From Bacteroides sp. AN502(2024) (GTDB lineage Bacteria; Bacteroidota; Bacteroidia; Bacteroidales; Bacteroidaceae), in assembly GCF_041227145.1 (NCBI RefSeq), contig NZ_JBGFSP010000003.1, forward strand, positions 3,686,583 through 3,750,582: DNA of 64,000 nucleotides. The letters are read 5' to 3'. Below the pieces are notes generated by a model. It was not told the origin of the DNA and did not search any database. It saw only the letters and a list, made by a program, of their open reading frames with translations. The translations under genes and the position numbers were made by a program. Positions within the stretch are counted from its first letter, which is position 1. The number at the start of each line of letters is the position of its first letter. Positions 1 through 9,271 of the stretch are shown here, piece by piece.

Positions 1-47
1 CTTGGATAATTATGTGCTATTATATTTGAGTAATAATAAATTAAAGA

Positions 48-947
48 ATGATACAACCAATGATTAAGCGTTTATTAGTTATCTTTTGGGGGTGTTTTTG
101 TCTGCAAATGATTGCCTGCGCGCAGGTAGGAGCGGATAAGCCCGCTTATGTGTTATATGATAATGAGGGGAAAGCGATTACTTACGGCCGGTTGATAGAG
201 CAGCTGGAGAAGTATGATGTCGTTTTCTTGGGTGAGATGCATAATTGCCCCATCACTCACTGGCTGGAATTTGAGATAACCCGTTCGCTTTTCCATATCC
301 ATAAGGACAAACTGATGTTGGGTGAGGAGATGATGGAAAGCGATAACCAACTGATTCTGGATGAATATTTTCAAAATAGAATCTCTTACGAGCGTTTTGA
401 GGCGGAGGCTCGCTTGTGGCCTAATTACAGTACGGATTATTACCCGGTGGTCTATTTCGCGAAAGAGAACCGGATTCCGTTTATTGCCACCAATGTTCCG
501 CGTCGTTATGCCAATGCGGTGAAAAACGGGGGATTTGAGGCTCTGGATTCACTGTCGGATGAGGCTAAAAAATACATTGCCCCTTTGCCGATTTCTTTCA
601 ATTACGATGAGAAGGAGAGTGGGGCGGCTTTTAGTATAATGAATATGATGGGAGGACGAAAATCCGGAGATAATTATAAATTGGCGCAGGCGCAGGCTGT
701 GAAGGATGCTACAATGGGATGGTTTATAGCCCGCAATATGAAAGATAAATTTCTGCATATTAACGGAAGCTATCATTCCGATTGGAAAGGCGGCATTGTT
801 CCCTATCTGCTTCAATATCGTCCGGGGACAAGCGTTGTGACAGTAACCTCTGTGCGTCAGGAAAATACGGACAGGCTGGATGAAGAGAATAAAGGGCGTG
901 CGGATTTTTATATCTGTGTGCCGGAAGATATGGTAACCGGTTATTAA
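48..947 (+). CDS. ChaN-like (DUF399) haem-binding lipoprotein
   Basis: A 299-residue secreted protein. The N-terminus has a positively charged start, a hydrophobic segment and a lipobox-like MIAC, so it is probably a lipoprotein. The GEMHNCPITHWLEF stretch at about residues 57-70 is the typical first motif of the ChaN/DUF399 family, and a second His motif (NGSYHSDWKGG) lies near residue 240. ChaN proteins bind haem cofacially at the outer membrane and are linked to iron uptake; that function is family knowledge, not shown here. A second ATG at 60 is a possible start. A hairpin with a T tract follows, so the gene is probably monocistronic. Confidence 0.8.
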   Translation: MIQPMIKRLLVIFWGCFCLQMIACAQVGADKPAYVLYDNEGKAITYGRLIEQLEKYDVVFLGEMHNCPITHWLEFEITRSLFHIHKDKLMLGEEMMESDNQLILDEYFQNRISYERFEAEARLWPNYSTDYYPVVYFAKENRIPFIATNVPRRYANAVKNGGFEALDSLSDEAKKYIAPLPISFNYDEKESGAAFSIMNMMGGRKSGDNYKLAQAQAVKDATMGWFIARNMKDKFLHINGSYHSDWKGGIVPYLLQYRPGTSVVTVTSVRQENTDRLDEENKGRADFYICVPEDMVTGY

Positions 948-982
948 GAAAACAAAGAAGGCAGGTCTGCTTAATTCACAAA

Positions 983-1017
983 AGGTCTCCATGATGCGAT
1001 GCGTCTGGAGACTTTTT
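983..1017 (+). terminator. Rho-independent terminator of the ChaN-like gene
   Basis: Arms at 983-991 and 1006-1014 pair (core GGTCTCCA with TGGAGACT) around a 14-nt loop, followed by TTTTT. It lies 36 bp after the stop codon. A promoter-like TATCTTCG at 1020-1027 starts the next transcription unit. Confidence 0.7.
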
Positions 1018-1057
1018 CGTATCTTCGCGCCCTTAAACTAACTAAACTTTATTTTTT

Positions 1058-2654
1058 ATGTTTACTGACTTATTGTATTCTTCTTATTTTTCCCTTTTCC
1101 TGATTGTCGCATTGGGGTTTATGCTGGGAAGAATAAAAATCAGAGGATTATCTCTTGATGTGTCGGCAGTTATTTTTATTGCTCTTCTTTTCGGGCATTT
1201 TGGTGTTATCATTCCTAAAGAATTGGGAAACTTCGGTTTGGTGCTCTTCATATTTACCATCGGCATTCAGGCAGGACCCGGATTTTTTGATTCTTTCCGC
1301 AGTAAAGGAAAAACACTCATTCTCATTACTATGCTTATTATTTGTTCCGCCTGCCTGACCGCAGTCGGGTTGAAGTATGCCTTTGATATCGATACACCGA
1401 GTATTGTCGGTTTGATTGCCGGTGCGTTGACCAGTACACCGGGGTTGGCGGTTGCTATCGACAGTACCCATTCTCCTTTGGCATCCATTGCTTACGGTAT
1501 CGCATATCCGTTTGGAGTGATCGGTGTGATTCTGTTTGTCAAGCTGTTACCTAAAATGATGCGGGTGGATTTAGATAAAGAAGCCCGTCGTTTGGAAATA
1601 GAACGTCGCGGGCAATTCCCGGAATTGACTACTTGTATTTACCGTGTCACCCACTCGAATGTGTTTGATCGCAGCCTATTGCAAATTAATGCGCGTGGTA
1701 TGACGGGGGCTGTTATTTCCCGCCTGAAACGCAATGATGAGATATCCATTCCCACAGCTCATACCGTGTTGCGTGAAGGAGACTATATACAAGCCGTAGG
1801 TAGTGAAGAATCACTGGAGCAGCTTGCTGTACTGGTAGGTAAGAGAGAAGAAGGTGAGCTGCCTTTGGATAAAACACAGGGAATAGAATCTTTGCTGCTA
1901 ACCAAAAAGGATATGATAAACAAACAACTGGGTGATTTGAATTTACAGAAAAACTTTGGTTGTACGGTGACTCGTATCCGTCGAAGCGGTATTGATTTGT
2001 CTCCGTCTCCCGATCTTGCTTTAAAATTCGGTGATAAGTTGATGGTGGTCGGTGAGAAAGAGGGAATAAGAGGAATAGCCCGTCTGTTGGGAAACAATGC
2101 GAAGAAACTGTCCGATACGGATTTCTTTCCTATTGCGATGGGGGTTGTATTGGGAGTGCTGTTTGGCAAAATAAATATATCTTTTTCTGATAGTCTGTCG
2201 TTCTCTCCGGGATTGACCGGAGGGGTGCTGATGGTAGCTCTTGTGTTGAGTGCGATGGGTAAGACGGGACCTGTTATCTGGTCTATGTCCGGACATAGAC
2301 CAGTTGTTGCGCCAATTAGGTTTGTTGCTTTTTCTTGCCGAAGTAGGGACTTCTGCCGGTAAGAATCTGGTTGCCACTTTTCAGGAAAGCGGATTGCTTA
2401 TGTTCGGAGTGGGGGCTGCCATCACATTAGTGCCGATGCTTGTTGCGGCCATTGTCGGACGTCTGGTATTTAAAATCAGTCTGCTCGATTTGTTGGGAAC
2501 TATTACGGGCGGTATGACGAGTACTCCGGGATTGGCCGCTGCCGATTCAATGGTGGATAGTAACATACCGAGCGTAGCTTATGCAACTGTTTATCCGATT
2601 GCTATGGTATTCCTGATTCTGTTTATTCAAATCATAGCCTCGGCAGTATATTAA
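1058..2654 (+). pseudogene. AspT/YidE-type transporter, frameshifted
   Basis: Putative membrane transporter of the aspartate:alanine antiporter / YidE-YbjL family. The 5' part (1058 to about 2290) encodes an N-terminal membrane domain and two RCK_C (TrkA-C) domains at about residues 190-265 and 275-345. The second membrane domain continues in another reading frame to 2654 (LLRQLGLLLFLAEVGTSAG onward). The family has the order membrane, RCK_C, RCK_C, membrane, and the two pieces together give that order at about 530 residues. The frame is lost exactly at a perfect 26-bp palindrome (2278-2303). As written the gene yields a protein without its second membrane half. A consensus error cannot be excluded, but the palindrome argues for a real template-switch mutation. 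Confidence 0.85.
2278..2303. repeat. Perfect 26-bp palindrome at a frameshift
   Basis: Left half CTGGTCTATGTCC at 2278-2290 is the exact reverse complement of 2291-2303, with no spacer. It sits inside the transporter coding sequence at the point where the frame changes; the expected protein around it (SMSG then NQLLRQLG) needs two more or one fewer base. Confidence 0.95.
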
Positions 2655-2671
2655 CGGAACTTTGTACAATC

Positions 2672-2703
2672 ATTGATTGTTAAATAAATAGTTTGTATCT
2701 TTG
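2672..2703 (+). promoter_or_regulatory. Bacteroides-type promoter of the His-rich protein gene
   Basis: ATTG at 2672-2675 and TATCTTTG at 2696-2703 are separated by 20 bp, matching the Bacteroides -33 TTTG / -7 TAnnTTTG pattern. It overlaps the in-frame TTG at 2693, which therefore cannot be the translation start; GTG 2726 is preferred. Confidence 0.7.
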
Positions 2704-2725
2704 CCGACTCAAAGCAAGGAATAAG

Positions 2726-3082
2726 GTGAAACGATTGTTATTGAATATTACACGTTACTTCTTACCTATACTGTTTGTGTCGTATCTGGTAAGTTTTACA
2801 TGCTTTCCTCACGTGCATGTGGTCGGTGGCTTGACAATCGTCCATTCGCACCCGTTTAAGAAAGGGGTGGTACATAACCACTCTACCGCCGAACTGCTGC
2901 AGATTCATTTTCTGTCTCACCTGATGACAGACGATGTAGCAGTTGTTTTTGCTCTTTCTCTTTTCACTCCTTTCTTCTTATCTCTTTTGCTCGGACGTTC
3001 GCAATATGCCCGCTATCATAGTCTGTGTCAGGGGGTAGTGGGGCTTAGGGCGCCTCCGGTTATTCATTTCTCCATTCTTTGA
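2726..3082 (+). CDS. Small His-rich membrane protein
   Basis: A protein of about 118 residues starting at GTG 2726, preceded by AAGGAAT as a plausible ribosome binding site. There is a hydrophobic segment near residues 8-25, then a His-rich stretch (FPHVHVV, IVHSHPFKKG, VVHNHS) and a second hydrophobic segment near residues 75-90. No enzyme family is recognised. His clusters in an envelope protein suggest metal or haem handling, and the gene lies directly upstream of a TonB-dependent receptor in the same direction, so a joint role in metal or haem acquisition is plausible. A hairpin at 3091-3126 separates the two. Confidence 0.6.
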   Translation: MKRLLLNITRYFLPILFVSYLVSFTCFPHVHVVGGLTIVHSHPFKKGVVHNHSTAELLQIHFLSHLMTDDVAVVFALSLFTPFFLSLLLGRSQYARYHSLCQGVVGLRAPPVIHFSIL

Positions 3083-3090
3083 ATGACGAT

Positions 3091-3126
3091 GAGGGTGTGT
3101 CAATAAGGGAATTGTGACACGCCCTC
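3091..3126 (+). terminator. Hairpin between His-rich gene and TonB receptor
   Basis: Arms GAGGGTGTGTCA (3091-3102) and TGACACGCCCTC (3115-3126) pair over 12 bp with one G-T wobble and a 12-nt loop. There is no strong T tract, so it may act as a weak terminator or an attenuator ahead of the receptor gene at 3186. Confidence 0.55.
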
Positions 3127-3185
3127 GAGCTAGGGCATTGTCTGTCCGTATGAATACTTATCTAAAAACGAATAACAAACGAAAA

Positions 3186-5513
3186 ATGAAGAAATACATC
3201 TTTCCGCTTGTCTGCTTGTGTTGCGCATTGTTGCCTGCCCTTGAAGGACAAGCCCATGAATATCCGGATCATCCCGAATTACGTAAGTCAGATGCCAATA
3301 TCATTGGCCATATCCTTGATAAAAACACCCAAGAGCATTTGCCCTATATTACCATCGCCTTGAAAGGTACGACCATCGGAACGGTGACCGATGCTACCGG
3401 GCACTATTTCTTGAAGAATCTTCCCGAAGGCAATTTTGTGCTTGAAGTCAGTTCGGTGGGCTATAAGACCGTCAGACGGAACGTGACGCTGAAGAAAGGG
3501 CGTACACTGGAAGAAGATTTCGAAATAGAAGAAGACGCTGTCGCTTTGGATGGCGTAGTAGTGTCTGCCAATCGTAATGAGACCACTCGCCGGCTGGCTC
3601 CGACACTGGTGAATGTCGTGGATTTGAAAATCTTTGAGAATACCAACTCTACTACGCTGGCACAAGGACTGAGCTTTCAGCCGGGCGTCCGTGTGGAGTC
3701 CAATTGTCAGAATTGCGGTTTCCAGCAAGTGCGTATCAACGGACTGGATGGTCCTTACACGCAGATCCTGCTCGATTCCCGCCCTATTTTCAGTGCGCTT
3801 TCCGGAGTATATGGCATCGAGCAGATTCCCGCCAGCATGATAGAACGGGTGGAAGTGATGCGTGGAGGCGGATCGGCTTTGTTCGGATCGTCTGCCATTG
3901 CCGGAACAATTAATATCATCACCAAGGAGCCAATACGCAACTCTGGCATGTTGTCCCATACCCTTACAGGCATTGGCGATGGCGACGCTTTCGATAACAG
4001 CACAGCCTTGAACGCCTCGCTTGTGACGGACGACCAGCGTGCAGGTTTGTATATCTTCGGTCAGAACCGCCATCGTTCTGCGTACGACCATGACGAAGAC
4101 GGGTACTCCGAGATTCCCAAGTTGCATGGTCAGACCATCGGTTTCCGCTCGTTTCTGAAAACAACGACTTATTCGAAACTGACTTTTGAATATCATCACA
4201 TGGAGGAATTCCGCAGAGGGGGAGACTTGCTGAACCGCCCGCCCCACGAAGCGAATGTGGCGGAGCAGACCGAACACTCGATCAATGGCGGAGGAGTGAA
4301 GTTTGATTATTTCTCTCCTGACGAGAAGCATCGTTTCAATCTGTTCGCATCCGCGCAGCACATCAATCGTGACAGCTATTATGGACCGGGTGATAGAGAT
4401 CCGTTAGATGCTTACGGAAATACCACCGACTTAAATTGGATGGCAGGATCGCAATATGTCTACAGTTTCGGAAAATGTATCTTTATGCCTTCCGACCTGA
4501 CTGCCGGAGTCGAATTCAATCAGGACAAACTGGGAGATAACATGTGGGGATATAATCGTACGGTAGACCAGAAAGTGAATATCGGTAGTGCTTTTCTTCA
4601 GAACGAATGGAAGAATAAGCACTGGGGATTCCTTATTGGCGGTCGTCTGGATAAACATAATCTGATTGACCATGTGATATTCAGTCCGCGTGCCAATCTG
4701 CGTTATAATCCGACGGAGAATATCAATCTTCGTTTCAGTTACTCGTCCGGTTTCCGTGCTCCTCAGGCTTTCGACGAAGATTTGCACGTGGAGAATGTGG
4801 GCGGTAATGTGGCGATGGTCGAACTGGCGGACCGTCTGAAAGAGGAAAGGTCGCAGAGCTTGAGTGCTTCTGCGGATATTTATCACCGTTTGGGTGCGTT
4901 TCAGGTTAACTTCCTGTTAGAAGGATTCTATACAAAGTTGTCGGATGTTTTTGCTCTTACCGACGGAGAGGTAGTGAACGGAATCTTGACACGTACACGC
5001 TACAATGCACCGGGAGCCCGTGTGATGGGATTGACATTGGAAGGAAAGGTGGCTTATCTGACTAAATTTCAGATTCAGGCAGGAGTCACTTTGCAACAGA
5101 GCCATTACAATGAACCGCACGTATGGAATAAGAAGGCTCCGGCTGTGAAAAAAATGATGCGTACACCGAATACTTACGGTTATTTTACGGCAACCTACAC
5201 CCCGATAAAACCATTGTCTGTGGCTCTTTCCGGTACGTATACCGGTTCGATGCTGGTTCCCCATGAACCTGTGCCGGGATTCCTTGAACATCCGACAACG
5301 GTGAATACCAACGATTTCTTCGACATCGGTCTGAAGGCTGCTTATGATTTCAAACTTTACAAGTCGACGAACTTGCAGGTGAATGTCGGTATACAGAATA
5401 TTTTCAATGCTTACCAGAACGACTTCGACAAAGGAGCCGACCGTGACTCCGGTTATATTTATGGCCCGTCGTTGCCGAGAAGTTTCTTTGCCGGGGTGAA
5501 GATCAGTTATTAA
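3186..5513 (+). CDS. TonB-dependent outer-membrane receptor
   Basis: A receptor of about 775 residues starting at ATG 3186 (MKKYIFPL), where a clear signal peptide begins; the in-frame codons upstream from 3114 lie in the intergenic hairpin region and are rejected. A carboxypeptidase-regulatory-like domain (IIGHILDKNTQEHLPYITI, about residues 35-115) is followed by a plug domain (INGLDGPYTQILLDSRPIF; RVEVMRGGGSALFG) and a 22-strand-type barrel ending in an aromatic residue. There is no SusD partner. The barrel carries SSGFRAPQAFDEDLH, a FRAP-type box seen in haem and siderophore receptors. The substrate is unknown; the His-rich neighbour and ChaN-like gene favour haem or a metal complex. Confidence 0.85.
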   Translation: MKKYIFPLVCLCCALLPALEGQAHEYPDHPELRKSDANIIGHILDKNTQEHLPYITIALKGTTIGTVTDATGHYFLKNLPEGNFVLEVSSVGYKTVRRNVTLKKGRTLEEDFEIEEDAVALDGVVVSANRNETTRRLAPTLVNVVDLKIFENTNSTTLAQGLSFQPGVRVESNCQNCGFQQVRINGLDGPYTQILLDSRPIFSALSGVYGIEQIPASMIERVEVMRGGGSALFGSSAIAGTINIITKEPIRNSGMLSHTLTGIGDGDAFDNSTALNASLVTDDQRAGLYIFGQNRHRSAYDHDEDGYSEIPKLHGQTIGFRSFLKTTTYSKLTFEYHHMEEFRRGGDLLNRPPHEANVAEQTEHSINGGGVKFDYFSPDEKHRFNLFASAQHINRDSYYGPGDRDPLDAYGNTTDLNWMAGSQYVYSFGKCIFMPSDLTAGVEFNQDKLGDNMWGYNRTVDQKVNIGSAFLQNEWKNKHWGFLIGGRLDKHNLIDHVIFSPRANLRYNPTENINLRFSYSSGFRAPQAFDEDLHVENVGGNVAMVELADRLKEERSQSLSASADIYHRLGAFQVNFLLEGFYTKLSDVFALTDGEVVNGILTRTRYNAPGARVMGLTLEGKVAYLTKFQIQAGVTLQQSHYNEPHVWNKKAPAVKKMMRTPNTYGYFTATYTPIKPLSVALSGTYTGSMLVPHEPVPGFLEHPTTVNTNDFFDIGLKAAYDFKLYKSTNLQVNVGIQNIFNAYQNDFDKGADRDSGYIYGPSLPRSFFAGVKISY

Positions 5514-5580
5514 GGTTCGGGTAAAATCTAAAACATGGCTCGGGACTTTGGGGTTCCAGCCATGAAGCAGTCCGTTTCCA

Positions 5581-5748
5581 GTGTTTGAATTGTATATCAC
5601 ATGCATGATTGACAATGATCCTGTTTTCATGGGGGAATGGCACGGTTTAGAAAAGGATATACAAGAAAAAGTGAAGAATGAAGGAGTATGGCCGAAAATA
5701 GGATGGGAAAATCCCATTCATGATGAGAATTGTAGTGGGACAAGGTAA
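5581..5748 (+). pseudogene. Short coding relic, unknown
   Basis: An open frame of 55 codons starting at GTG, containing MIDNDPVFMGEWHGLEKDI and IGWENPIHDENCSGTR. Composition is protein-like but no family is recognised. An in-frame start in another frame at 5534 (MARDFGVPAMKQ) may be its broken beginning. It lies in an otherwise non-coding stretch between the receptor gene and the IS982 relic. Confidence 0.25.
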
Positions 5749-5756
5749 CATAGTAA

Positions 5757-5835
5757 CATAACGTAAGTTCGATATAAAATCAGGAAATGAAAAGTTACCC
5801 GTCATTGATAAAATTCATATCAATGGCGGGTTGCA
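5757..5835 (-). mobile_element. IS982-type terminal relic
   Basis: Contains an inverted-repeat end (ATAACGTAAGTTCGATATAA near 5760) and, read on the minus strand, a degenerate end of a transposase (PAIDMNFINDG). The same arrangement occurs at 8716-8800 (PAIELDFIKDRQLNLF and a stop, then ATAATGTAAGTTCGA). This is therefore the decayed 3' end of a second IS982 family copy. The 104 bp between it and the 22-bp repeats at 5940 shows nothing recognisable. Confidence 0.6.
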
Positions 5836-5939
5836 TCACACATGACCACATACGCATAAGTAAATCGGTTCTCCGGATTTATTCAATCCGGTTTCTTTTG
5901 ATTGCCTAATCGGATTCATCGCTTTGCCTATTCCAACTT

Positions 5940-6003
5940 CGTATAACTATAGTTTCCCTTGTGCATGACTATAGTCTCCCTTGCGTATAACTATAGTCAT
6001 ACG
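5940..6003. repeat. 22-bp dyad repeat array (short)
   Basis: Three consecutive units with a 22-bp period: CGTATAACTATAGTTTCCC.., TGCATGACTATAGTCTCCC.., CGTATAACTATAGTCATACG. Each has its own internal palindrome (AACTATAGTT, GACTATAGTC). A further inverted copy, ACTATAGTTATACG, lies at 8555-8568 beyond the inserted IS66 element. It resembles the first units of the larger array at 42450-42689. Confidence 0.7.
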
Positions 6004-6097
6004 CAAAGTACGTAAGCATTCAGTAAACCACGTTGCAATTTTTGTGAAATTAGTTCCGAATCGGTGCTATTCGTAGTCGATTCGGAACTAATAGTAT

Positions 6098-7669
6098 CTA
6101 TTCGGAACAAGTTTGATTGGATTTTACCCAATTACGTGGTAGAAGTTCTTCCATATTCTTCTCATCCCTTTCATAATATGGAATTTTGCTCAGGACATCT
6201 TCCATCCAGATTCTGGGGTCTACTTCTGCTGATTTGCAGGTTGAAATCAGTGAGTATACGATGGCAGCCCTGTATGCTGATGCATCGTTTCCGCAGAACA
6301 GATAGTTCTTTCTTCCCAAAGCCAAAGGTCTTATGGCATTTTCTATACGGTTGTCATCAATTTCGATTCTTCCGTCGTTTACGTATCTGGAAAGTCTTGG
6401 AAGGAGCGTGTACGTATATTCGATGGCTTTACCCATACGGCTTTTAGGAAGCACTCTAAGATAGGTGTCCTGCAGCCACTTTTCAAATTCAAGTATCAGC
6501 GGATAGGCCTCACTGATACGTTTTTCCTTACGCTCTTCAGCTGTGAGCCCTGCATCATTGGCTTCAGATTCTATCTTGTACAACTTGCCGATGTAGTGTA
6601 TTGCCTGTGTGGCCAGGGTCCTGTTCTCTTCCAGGGCATCCACGTACTTCCTTCTGACATGTGCCCAACAGCCGACCATAGTGATTCCTTTCACCTGCTC
6701 AAACTGTTCGTAAGCTGCATAGCCGTCACATTGCACAATGCCATGGTAACATCCCAGCAGTTCACGGGCTACAGTCCCCGAACGGCTGCCACGGTCATAA
6801 TGGAACATGACGTCCCCCGTGATGCCGTCGCGTACGCACCACTCATACCCCTTTTTCGCCTTATGTTTCTCATTGTCCAGCACAGGAATGACACTCTCGT
6901 CCACTTGTATATACTCACTGGAGAGTATCTTCTGTTTGAGCAGGTTGTACAGCAACCTGAGTTTCTCCACCGCCATTTCATACCATCCGCACATGGTAGA
7001 TTCGCTTATGCTGATTCCTGATTCGCGATACTGCTGTATCAGACGATAGAACGGGAGATGATACATGAACTTGCCGATGATAATGTCTGTCAGGACCGAG
7101 GCGCCTGCCATACATTTACTGACCGGAACAAGAGGTAGAGGGTGAATCAGGATCTGTCTTTCCTCGGGGTATTTCTCCATATCGGACTTACTTATCACTT
7201 TGTGACGGACAGTCTTCAGGATATACAATTTTGCCGGAACACGTTCCAGGCGTGAACTCTCTTCCTTTCCGATTTCAATGAAATCATCCTTAAGCCTGCC
7301 TTCCTCGTCTGTTGTCCCTTCGGGGTAAAGATCAACAACCTCTACCGCAAGAGAAGATGTATCCAAGGGCTTGCGGGCCGGCTTCTCCTTGACTTTTATG
7401 GTTCTGGTGATTTCTTCATCGCTTTTGCGGACTTCCTCCTCCATCCGGGATATTTCCATGGAGGACATTTCAGCTTTTGAGAACAGGAACAGTTGGTTGG
7501 GATCAAGCGGAAGATTCTTCTCGCTCATCCGGCCAAAGACTTTTTTCCGAAGCCAGTACAGCGACTGTTCCAGTGAGGAAACCCTGCTGATAAGCGCCGC
7601 TTTATCCTGACGGAGCTGCTCTAATTCTTCCAATAAGGCTTTTTCCTGTTCCTCTGTAAGCATCTGCAT
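6098..7669 (-). CDS. tnpC: IS66 transposase TnpC
   Basis: A 523-residue DDE transposase. The N-terminus is a coiled-coil/leucine-rich segment (about residues 5-45), followed by a Cys-poor IS66 zinc-finger-like region, then the catalytic core with YIQVDESVIPVLD near 255 and IVQCDGYAAYEQF near 315. The acidic third region (IDDNRIENAIRPLALGRKN) lies near 450, followed by the IS66 C-terminal element. Length matches the family. It is the last gene of the element, read after tnpA and tnpB. Confidence 0.95.
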   Translation of the reverse strand: MQMLTEEQEKALLEELEQLRQDKAALISRVSSLEQSLYWLRKKVFGRMSEKNLPLDPNQLFLFSKAEMSSMEISRMEEEVRKSDEEITRTIKVKEKPARKPLDTSSLAVEVVDLYPEGTTDEEGRLKDDFIEIGKEESSRLERVPAKLYILKTVRHKVISKSDMEKYPEERQILIHPLPLVPVSKCMAGASVLTDIIIGKFMYHLPFYRLIQQYRESGISISESTMCGWYEMAVEKLRLLYNLLKQKILSSEYIQVDESVIPVLDNEKHKAKKGYEWCVRDGITGDVMFHYDRGSRSGTVARELLGCYHGIVQCDGYAAYEQFEQVKGITMVGCWAHVRRKYVDALEENRTLATQAIHYIGKLYKIESEANDAGLTAEERKEKRISEAYPLILEFEKWLQDTYLRVLPKSRMGKAIEYTYTLLPRLSRYVNDGRIEIDDNRIENAIRPLALGRKNYLFCGNDASAYRAAIVYSLISTCKSAEVDPRIWMEDVLSKIPYYERDEKNMEELLPRNWVKSNQTCSE

Positions 7670-7741
7670 CTCATTTTTTCACAATGTAAATATACTAAAA
7701 TCCAATGACATACAAAAGCAAACAGAGTAAAAAATCCGATA

Positions 7742-8110
7742 CTATTTTCGAAGTTTCTGCAGGTTTTCAAGTCTCGTGCGACGGGAGTCACGGGCTTCCA
7801 TGATACCCTCCACTATCATGACAAGTTCCCGCCATTCTATATTTGTACAGACCTCATTGTCGTTGGCAGAATCAGGTTTACCTAAGGTACCGGCTTCCAG
7901 AAGTTTGGAATATAACACCATGCCGCCAGGCTCCCAATGCAGGAGTTTTATACGGTCACGGGCACGGTTTATGAAGATATACACGTTGCCGTTACAGGGG
8001 TCCTGACCCATGGCGTCGGTGATGATACCGCTGAGGGTATGGAAGCTTTTGCGCATATCAGTTGGGCGGTTATACAACAGATAGCGCATACTGTCATTAA
8101 GGCTGAACAT
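7742..8110 (-). CDS. tnpB: IS66 accessory protein TnpB
   Basis: An IS66 Orf2 family protein of about 122 residues, recognised by the conserved start region (YNRPTDMRKSFHTLSG), GNVYIFINRARDRIKLLHWEP and GMVLYSKLLEAGTL. The start is placed at the ATG at 8110, giving MFSLNDSMRYLL; an earlier in-frame ATG at 8149 would overlap tnpA more. The 14-bp overlap with the tnpA stop (8097) suggests translational coupling. The protein is needed for IS66 transposition in studied relatives. Confidence 0.9.
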   Translation of the reverse strand: MFSLNDSMRYLLYNRPTDMRKSFHTLSGIITDAMGQDPCNGNVYIFINRARDRIKLLHWEPGGMVLYSKLLEAGTLGKPDSANDNEVCTNIEWRELVMIVEGIMEARDSRRTRLENLQKLRK

Positions 8111-8474
8111 GGCTGCAGGCCCGGATGATTGAAAACAGTTCCTTTTCATTTAGCTCACCACAAATGCGTATGGCACTACCGGCCGGTGTACGTATTTCTA
8201 TCTCTTTCAATCCGCTTGGCGTGGTCGGTGTACTTTTCTGTTTCCGTCCGGTTGTACCGGCAAATGAAGGAACCGGAACAAAAAATCCGCTATGCGGAAG
8301 CTCGATAAACTCACCTTGAGCCGTTTTACCAGATGATTGCTCGGCGGCATAACGGGATTTGCTGTCATAAAACCGCCATACAGGGATATTGAGTTCCTCT
8401 AATCTTGACTTATAAGTCACTTTGTGCTCTTTGCAGTAGTTCATTATTTCTACTACTTCTTCTCGTGTCATCAT
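8097..8474 (-). CDS. tnpA: IS66 protein TnpA
   Basis: The 125-residue Orf1 of IS66, first gene of the element. The N-terminus carries a helix-turn-helix-like segment (MTREEVVEIMNYCKEHKVTY; RLEELNIPVWRFYDSKSRY) and the C-terminus the typical IEIRTPAGSAIRICGELNEK segment. It is probably the DNA-binding subunit. About 70 bp separate its start from the right inverted repeat. Confidence 0.85.
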   Translation of the reverse strand: MMTREEVVEIMNYCKEHKVTYKSRLEELNIPVWRFYDSKSRYAAEQSSGKTAQGEFIELPHSGFFVPVPSFAGTTGRKQKSTPTTPSGLKEIEIRTPAGSAIRICGELNEKELFSIIRACSHVQP

Positions 8475-8715
8475 AACTTGGCTTTTTGGACGTAAAGTTA
8501 ATGATGGAAGGTGGAGACGAAAATACGTGGTTTACCGAATGCTTACCAAAGTACACTATAGTTATACGAAATAAAATTGCCTAACGGACAGCATCCTGGC
8601 AGGCAATTGTCCCAATTTAGAGATGCATGTGGGAATCATCATCTATAGAACCGTCTCAACGGGCCCTCATCATGCAATTCTCAATCAGAGAGGCTCCATT
8701 GCCATGGCTCATAAT

Positions 8716-9271
8716 ATAATGTAAGTTCGAAATTACTCAAAACAAATTCAGTTGCCTGTCCTTGATGAAATCCAATTCAATGGCGGGCTTTTTCTCAAAG
8801 AAGCAATACGCTGCGATGGCAGAAAGTGCATTCGCTATAAAGTTGTTGAAAAACCGATGCCTGGAATGCTCTATTTGTGCGATATTCTTCAATTCGTCAT
8901 TTAGGAGATAAGTTTAGGGAACAGGTGGGGCAGATGTTTACTCACATACACCTTGTAATAATGCTTGAAGCATCTGAAACCGCCGGAATGAAACAAGATA
9001 AGAATAACCCTGATTTCCGTATCACTCAACCGGTTTAGCCTTATTACGATGCTTATGATTCTTCTCCGCAACCATATATTTTGCCTGCTGCAATGCAAAT
9101 TCTTTGCAGAAATCATCTGCCATACAATAAATATCTGTAACTTTATCCTCTGAGAACATAGTGGTAATCGTTTAAATGTTATTTGGGGACACTATAAATT
9201 GAATACTTTTATTGCTATGTTCTTATTATTCAAGGATATATTTTAATCTGTTATATCGAACTCACGTTATG
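8716..9271 (-). mobile_element. IS982 family relic with internal deletion
   Basis: On the minus strand from ATG 9159 the sequence encodes the N-terminus of an IS982 transposase (MFSEDKVTDIYCMADDFCKE), then shifts frame near 9035 into RLSDTEIRVILILFHSGGFR through HLFPKLIS (about 8910). It then jumps to the family C-terminus (IAQIEHSRHRFFNNFIANA, PAIELDFIKDRQLNLF, stop at 8737). The central catalytic part is missing. Ends TAATGTAAGTTCGAAATT (about 8718-8735) and, inverted, TTATATCGAACTCACGTTAT (9251-9270) are the likely terminal repeats. The right end overlaps the start codon of the next gene. The 8569-8715 stretch before it holds nothing recognisable. Confidence 0.8.

Larger units (their letters stand above)
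6012..8546 (-). mobile_element. Complete IS66 family element
   Basis: A 2.5-kb element with terminal inverted repeats GTAAGCATTCAGTAAACCACG (left, from 6012) and its near-perfect complement at 8526-8546. The 8-bp target duplication CAAAGTAC is present at 6004-6011 and 8547-8554, the size typical of IS66. It carries tnpA, tnpB and tnpC on the minus strand, all intact, so it may be active. It entered between two inverted copies of the ACTATAGTTATACG repeat unit. Confidence 0.95.

Noticed and set aside
2693..2725. TTG start for the His-rich protein
   Set aside because: It overlaps the -7 promoter box, so it cannot be in the mRNA; GTG 2726 has a better ribosome binding site.
3288..4361. 357-codon minus-strand frame
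   Set aside because: It is antisense to the TonB receptor, with no recognisable motifs and no promoter or ribosome binding site.
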